Assembly (NCBI GenBank): GCA_021782295.1
Contig: JAJXVC010000053.1
Coordinates: 1 to 9,969 of the forward strand
Reading direction: 5' to 3'
Length of the DNA stretch: 9,969 bases
DNA from: a bacterium
GTDB taxonomy: Bacteria; Eremiobacterota; Eremiobacteria; Baltobacterales; Baltobacteraceae
Shown in pieces: positions 7,655 through 9,969 of this stretch. The translations under genes and the position numbers were made by a program. Position 1 is the first letter of the stretch; each line of letters starts with the position of its first letter. A model generated the notes under the pieces. The model was not told the origin of the DNA, did not search any database, and saw only the letters and a program-made list of their open reading frames with translations.

Positions 7655-7925
7655 CGGAGAAGCCTCGAAGAAATGAGGTCGCGTATAGAACGATCACCAG
7701 CGTCAACACGGCGACGAGCGGTACCGTCGGCAGATGGAGCGCGTGCGCGGCGGCGAGCGCGAGTGCGAACAGGATGCCGAGCATCGCGTAACGGCGATGT
7801 TTCTGCGGCGTCATCGCATAGATTTCTTCGGCATAGGGGTGCCCCGCCGTTCGTCGCGAGAGCATGAAGGCCGTGACGGCGAGCGCGAGCGCCGCAAGTG
7901 TGCCGATGGCGTCGATGGAAGGCAC
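7647..7925 (-). CDS. Small three-helix membrane protein, unknown function
   Basis: A 92-aa protein with three hydrophobic helices at about residues 6-22, 46-63 and 66-86. Between helices 1 and 2 is a basic, aromatic loop (RRTAGHPYAEEIYAMTPQKHRRY), and the C-terminus is short (FLRGFSDG). The start is GTG at 7925; no ATG is available upstream, and GGAGAAG sits 4 bases before it (7930-7936), a strong ribosome site that decides the start. The stop lies inside the DUF255 reading frame (8-base overlap), so this gene is very probably co-translated with it. A role linked to the thioredoxin-domain protein is suggested by this coupling only. I recognise no family. Confidence 0.82.
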   Translation of the reverse strand: MPSIDAIGTLAALALAVTAFMLSRRTAGHPYAEEIYAMTPQKHRRYAMLGILFALALAAAHALHLPTVPLVAVLTLVIVLYATSFLRGFSDG

Positions 7926-7929
7926 GATG

Positions 7930-7936
7930 CTTCTCC
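7930..7936 (-). promoter_or_regulatory. Ribosome binding site for the GTG-started small membrane gene
   Basis: On the minus strand GGAGAAG lies 4 bases before GTG 7925. It is a near-ideal Shine-Dalgarno sequence and supports the non-ATG start, because no ATG is present nearby in frame. Confidence 0.7.
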
Positions 7937-7956
7937 GTGCCTAACGCAGTGCCGTT

Positions 7957-8091
7957 GTGGCTGAGACGGACGAGGATGAGCGACGCGAACTGCATCGGCG
8001 AGCGCGGATTGCCGGTCTCCTCGGTTTGGTTGCGATTGTCATCGGATGCGTGGTATTCGCCGCCGTCATGACGACTCTGCGGGCGCGTTAA
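7957..8091 (+). CDS. Possible 44-aa single-helix membrane protein
   Basis: A short ORF, GTG 7957 to TAA 8089-8091, in the otherwise unassigned gap between the transporter and the small membrane gene. The product begins with a strongly charged segment (MAETDEDERRELHRRAR, residues 1-17), followed by one clean hydrophobic helix at about 18-38 (IAGLLGLVAIVIGCVVFAAVM), then TTLRAR. A charged N-terminus followed by a single helix and an arginine-rich end is a typical small bitopic membrane protein layout, and third codon positions are mostly G or C. Against it, no ribosome site is visible before the GTG, a stop lies five codons upstream, and the last 26 bases overlap the transporter's 3' end on the other strand. 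No family is recognised; it may be a chance frame. Confidence 0.42.
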   Translation: MAETDEDERRELHRRARIAGLLGLVAIVIGCVVFAAVMTTLRAR

Positions 8092-9241
8092 GCGGCGGTC
8101 GCCCGAGACGCAGCCCAAGCACGAGTGCGACGGCGGCGAAGAGCAGCGATTCAATACCGGCAAAGGGACTGCCCCAGCGCGTCAGCATTCCGGTCGATAT
8201 CGGCGGCGCAATGACGCCGGCGACCGAATCGAGCGAAGAACTCACACCCAAAACCGTACCCTGTTCGCGCTCCGAAGCGAGCGCGCTGACCAGCGCGGTG
8301 ATGCCGGTGTTCGCAAAGCCGACGCCGATCGTGAGGCTGACATAGGCAACCGCGAGCATGGCGAGATTGTGAACGAACGGTAAGAGCACGAGCGCCGCAA
8401 CGAGGAGCGCGAGCCCGATCGTCGACATCAGCCGGTCACCGAACCGCTCCGAGGCTCGCCCGATGAGTACGGCGTTCACAAAGACCGTGAACACGGCATA
8501 GCACGCAAAAGCAATATCGGTTTGAAAGAGCGTGAAACCGAGTTGCGCTTGTAGATAGAGCGCAATGACGCTGTAGTAGCCGTAGAGTGCGAGCGAGAGC
8601 GCAAGTTTTTGGCGAAGAATGCGCGCCAAGTGCGGATTGCGTAAGGTTGCGAGCACGTCGCCGAAACCGACGCGCGCCTCGTGTTCCTCCGGTTTCGGCT
8701 TCGATTCCGGAAGCATAAAATAGGTGAGCATCAAGGTGATGAGCTGGAGCCCCGCCGCTGCGAGAAAGGGTGCGGTGAAACCGAAGCGCGCGAACAGCAG
8801 GCCGCCGCCGACGGGGCCGAAGACCATCGCGCCGGCGAACGTCGCACCGATATAGCCGAAGGCGCGCGCGCGTTCGCTCGGAGCGACCAGATCGGCGACG
8901 TAGGCCTGGGTGATGCTGATATTGCCGCCCGAGAGCCCTTCGATGATGCGAGCGATGAAGACGATGAGGAGATTGGGCGCAAAGGCCAACATCGCCCACC
9001 CGATCGTCGCACCGATCTGGCTGATGACGAGCACGAATTTCCGCCCGAGCCGATCCGAAGCGTTGCCCCAGAGCGGCGCCGCGATGAGCTGGCAGAGCGA
9101 AAACGTGGTGAAGAGGAGGCCGGCGACGACCGGTGCCGCCCCGAAATGGGTGACGAAATAGGGCAGCATCGGGATCAGCATGCTGAAACCGAGGATATCG
9201 ATAAACGTGATGCCGAGGATCGGCGCGAGTTTACGAATCAT
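8066..9241 (-). CDS. MFS transporter, TetA-like drug:proton antiporter family
   Basis: A 391-aa protein with about 12 hydrophobic helices, the standard MFS size. Helix 1 carries the TetA-like FIDILGFSMLIPMLPYF (residues 13-29). Motif A is GNASDRLGRK at 59-68 in the loop between helices 2 and 3. Helix 4 contains the conserved arginine in IARIIEGLSGGN (about 96-107). Motif C, the antiporter signature, runs through GYIGATFAGAMVFGPVGGG at about 129-147. These features place it among 12-helix drug:H+ antiporters (TetA/Bcr-like). The substrate cannot be read from sequence, and tetracycline should not be assumed. The start ATG at 9241 is preceded by GGAAGAG 4 bases away (9246-9252). The small membrane gene begins 140 bases beyond its stop on the same strand. 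Confidence 0.94.
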   Translation of the reverse strand: MIRKLAPILGITFIDILGFSMLIPMLPYFVTHFGAAPVVAGLLFTTFSLCQLIAAPLWGNASDRLGRKFVLVISQIGATIGWAMLAFAPNLLIVFIARIIEGLSGGNISITQAYVADLVAPSERARAFGYIGATFAGAMVFGPVGGGLLFARFGFTAPFLAAAGLQLITLMLTYFMLPESKPKPEEHEARVGFGDVLATLRNPHLARILRQKLALSLALYGYYSVIALYLQAQLGFTLFQTDIAFACYAVFTVFVNAVLIGRASERFGDRLMSTIGLALLVAALVLLPFVHNLAMLAVAYVSLTIGVGFANTGITALVSALASEREQGTVLGVSSSLDSVAGVIAPPISTGMLTRWGSPFAGIESLLFAAVALVLGLRLGRPPLNAPAESS

Positions 9242-9245
9242 GGGG

Positions 9246-9252
9246 CTCTTCC
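9246..9252 (-). promoter_or_regulatory. Ribosome binding site for the MFS transporter gene
   Basis: GGAAGAG on the minus strand, 4 bases before ATG 9241. This fixes the start, which also matches the expected N-terminus just ahead of helix 1. The 113 bases between this gene and the tRNA must hold divergent promoters, but I could not pick convincing -35/-10 pairs on either strand. Confidence 0.6.
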
Positions 9253-9354
9253 GGCTAGGGACACGCGAACGTGCCGGAAGGCTTCAGGGAGAGCTCGGGC
9301 GCCTCCGCTTTCACAGAGGGCGGGGCCTCGCGGGCGCGAATCAAGGCGAGCCGT

Positions 9355-9441
9355 GCCCAGGTGGCGGAATTGGTAGACGCGCTGGTTTCAGGTATCAGTG
9401 GTGGCAACACCGTGGGGGTTCGAGTCCCTTCCTGGGCACCA
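9355..9441 (+). tRNA. tRNA-Leu, anticodon CAG
   Basis: An 87-base class II tRNA with encoded CCA. The acceptor stem is GCCCAGG (9355-9361) with CCTGGGC (9431-9437), followed by discriminator A and CCA. The D-loop contains the AATTGGTAGACGCG typical of tRNA-Leu. The anticodon arm pairs CTGGT with ATCAG around the loop TTCAGGT, giving CAG and thus reading CUG codons. The variable arm is long (TGGTG, GCAA loop, CACCG), as expected for leucine. The T-arm is GGGGG-TTCGAGT-CCCTT, with two G-U pairs at its base. It is followed closely by a terminator, so it appears to be a single-tRNA transcript. Confidence 0.97.
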
Positions 9442-9450
9442 AGCGGCATC

Positions 9451-9477
9451 GCGTCCCTTCTTGAGGGGGCGCTTTTT
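9451..9477 (+). terminator. Rho-independent terminator after tRNA-Leu
   Basis: A hairpin built from GCGTCCC (9451-9457) and GGGGCGC (9466-9472), with one G-U pair and an 8-base loop, is directly followed by TTTTT (9473-9477). It starts 9 bases after the tRNA CCA end and should end the tRNA transcript. Confidence 0.8.
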
Positions 9478-9892
9478 GCGTGACCTCGGCGTGCATTGCG
9501 CGAGATAGCGAAGCGAACGTACCGCCATCGCGGCACTGCCTCTGCGATCGTTCCCCTTTTGCAGGAGCCTGCGCCGCCCGCTCCACGATCCCCCTCAAAA
9601 AAGATCGCGCCAGGAACCCTATTTTCAACCTGGACAAAAGGATCGTTTGCTGGAACTGCGCATGACAAGAGAGCAACGTGCGGTTGCAAACGCGCAGGTG
9701 CATGTATGCGCACGGAACCTCCCGGTTGCGTCGCCGATGTCGCAAAGTACTTTGTGAATGGTGAACGCTTTTGACGGTCCCCCTAATACACGGCGAACTG
9801 CAACTCCGCGCTTGCTTGGCTCGGCCGAAGTGGAGCAACGCAGATTGTGTCCCGCGGAGTGGTGTACGAGCCGCGACTCGGCGAGGTCGGCA
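9478..9892. other. Tract without a convincing gene
   Basis: About 415 bases with no ORF that looks coding on either strand. The frames present are short, rich in Arg/Cys/Pro/His, and lack ribosome sites or recognisable motifs. Small inverted repeats are visible: CCAGG...CCTGG around 9610-9635 (14-base spacing) and GCAT-gt-ATGC within about 9701-9712. A CCCCCTAATAC stretch (about 9780-9788) looks vaguely like a -10 element but lacks a partner at proper spacing. I see no tmRNA, RNase P or SRP RNA signature. The tract lies on the 3' side of a tRNA, a common integration site, and may be scar sequence or hold an unrecognised RNA. Confidence 0.5.
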
Positions 9893-9969
9893 TCAGCCGG
9901 TAATGACCGCTGACAACCTGGGTCTCTGGTTATCGCTGACGGCCTCCATTCCTTCGAGCTGCATGTACC
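9893..9969 (-). CDS. Possible C-terminal end of a gene entering from the right
   Basis: On the minus strand, 24 codons are open from the window edge to a TGA at 9893-9895. They read YMQLEGMEAVSDN followed by QRPRLSAVITG. The composition resembles ordinary protein rather than the Arg/Cys-rich shadow frames nearby, but AGA and AGG codons occur, which are uncommon in the other genes here. The fragment is too short to assign a family, and a chance open frame of this length is quite possible. Confidence 0.3.
   Translation of the reverse strand, partial: YMQLEGMEAVSDNQRPRLSAVITG

Noticed and set aside
6104..7867. Long 587-codon open frame on the plus strand
   Set aside because: It is antisense to the DUF255 gene, which has clear family motifs. 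The product is Arg-rich with no domain pattern, so it is a high-GC shadow frame.
9271..9483. Plus-strand frame containing VAELVDALVSG and GVRVPSWAP
   Set aside because: This is the sense translation of the tRNA-Leu gene itself, another common false annotation.
9255..9713. 152-codon minus-strand frame with GTRTPTVLPPLIPETSAS
   Set aside because: Again an antisense read of tRNA-Leu; no ribosome site and no family motif.
9496..9774. 92-codon plus-strand frame after the terminator
   Set aside because: Low-complexity Arg/Pro/Cys-rich composition, no ribosome site and no hydrophobic or domain pattern; not distinguishable from chance.
9780..9800. CCCCCTAATAC as a promoter -10
   Set aside because: The nearest -35-like TTGACG is only 7 bases away, and no gene or RNA can be identified downstream.
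9395..9838. 147-codon minus-strand frame ending RKGLEPPRCCHH
   Set aside because: The end is the antisense translation of tRNA-Leu, a well-known source of false protein annotations; the rest has no coding character.
1..9969. CRISPR arrays, insertion sequences or phage genes
   Set aside because: No regularly spaced repeats, transposase or recombinase motifs, or terminal inverted repeats are visible anywhere in the window.

Overview
The window comes from a bacterial chromosome of fairly high GC content, roughly 60% by eye. Genes are tightly packed, often overlapping, and CGATCG/GCGCG-type words are frequent. An RsbV/RsbW/SigB-type switch next to alaS, with wide divergence from model-organism proteins, suggests a deep non-model lineage. 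Candidatus Eremiobacterota (WPS-2) or a relative is my best guess, but this is an impression that only a tree of AlaS could settle.

Layout, left to right. Positions 1-5947 form a dense plus-strand run. It holds the 3' end of a STAS anti-sigma-factor antagonist (1-138), an RsbW/SpoIIAB-like anti-sigma kinase (135-572), a SigB/SigF-type sigma factor (634-1410), alanyl-tRNA synthetase (about 1448-4072), an unrecognised exported or membrane-anchored protein (4069-4773), and a multi-pass membrane protein resembling GT-C glycosyltransferases (4751-5947). Junctions are ATGA overlaps or short gaps, so much of this could be one transcript. The first three genes make a partner-switching module: unphosphorylated antagonist binds the kinase and frees the sigma factor. 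The phosphatase that would reset the switch is not in view.

Positions 5873-9241 are a minus-strand block. Read in its own direction it holds an MFS (TetA-like) transporter (9241-8066), a 92-aa three-helix membrane protein (7925-7647) and a compact DUF255/YyaL thioredoxin-domain protein (7654-5873). The last two overlap by 8 bases and look translationally coupled. The DUF255 gene and the plus-strand membrane gene collide tail to tail with a 75-base overlap. A possible 44-codon single-helix ORF (7957-8091, plus) fills the gap between the transporter and the small membrane gene.

The right end has tRNA-Leu(CAG) with an encoded CCA (9355-9441), followed at once by a Rho-independent terminator (9451-9477). 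About 490 bases follow in which I find no convincing complete gene. A short minus-strand reading frame, open at the window edge (9893-9969), may be the tail of a gene lying outside.

Most of the window is ordinary core and housekeeping content. I do not see a clear new defence, mobile or RNA system. The items most worth a second look are the exported protein coupled to alaS, the two small membrane proteins, and the empty tract after the tRNA.
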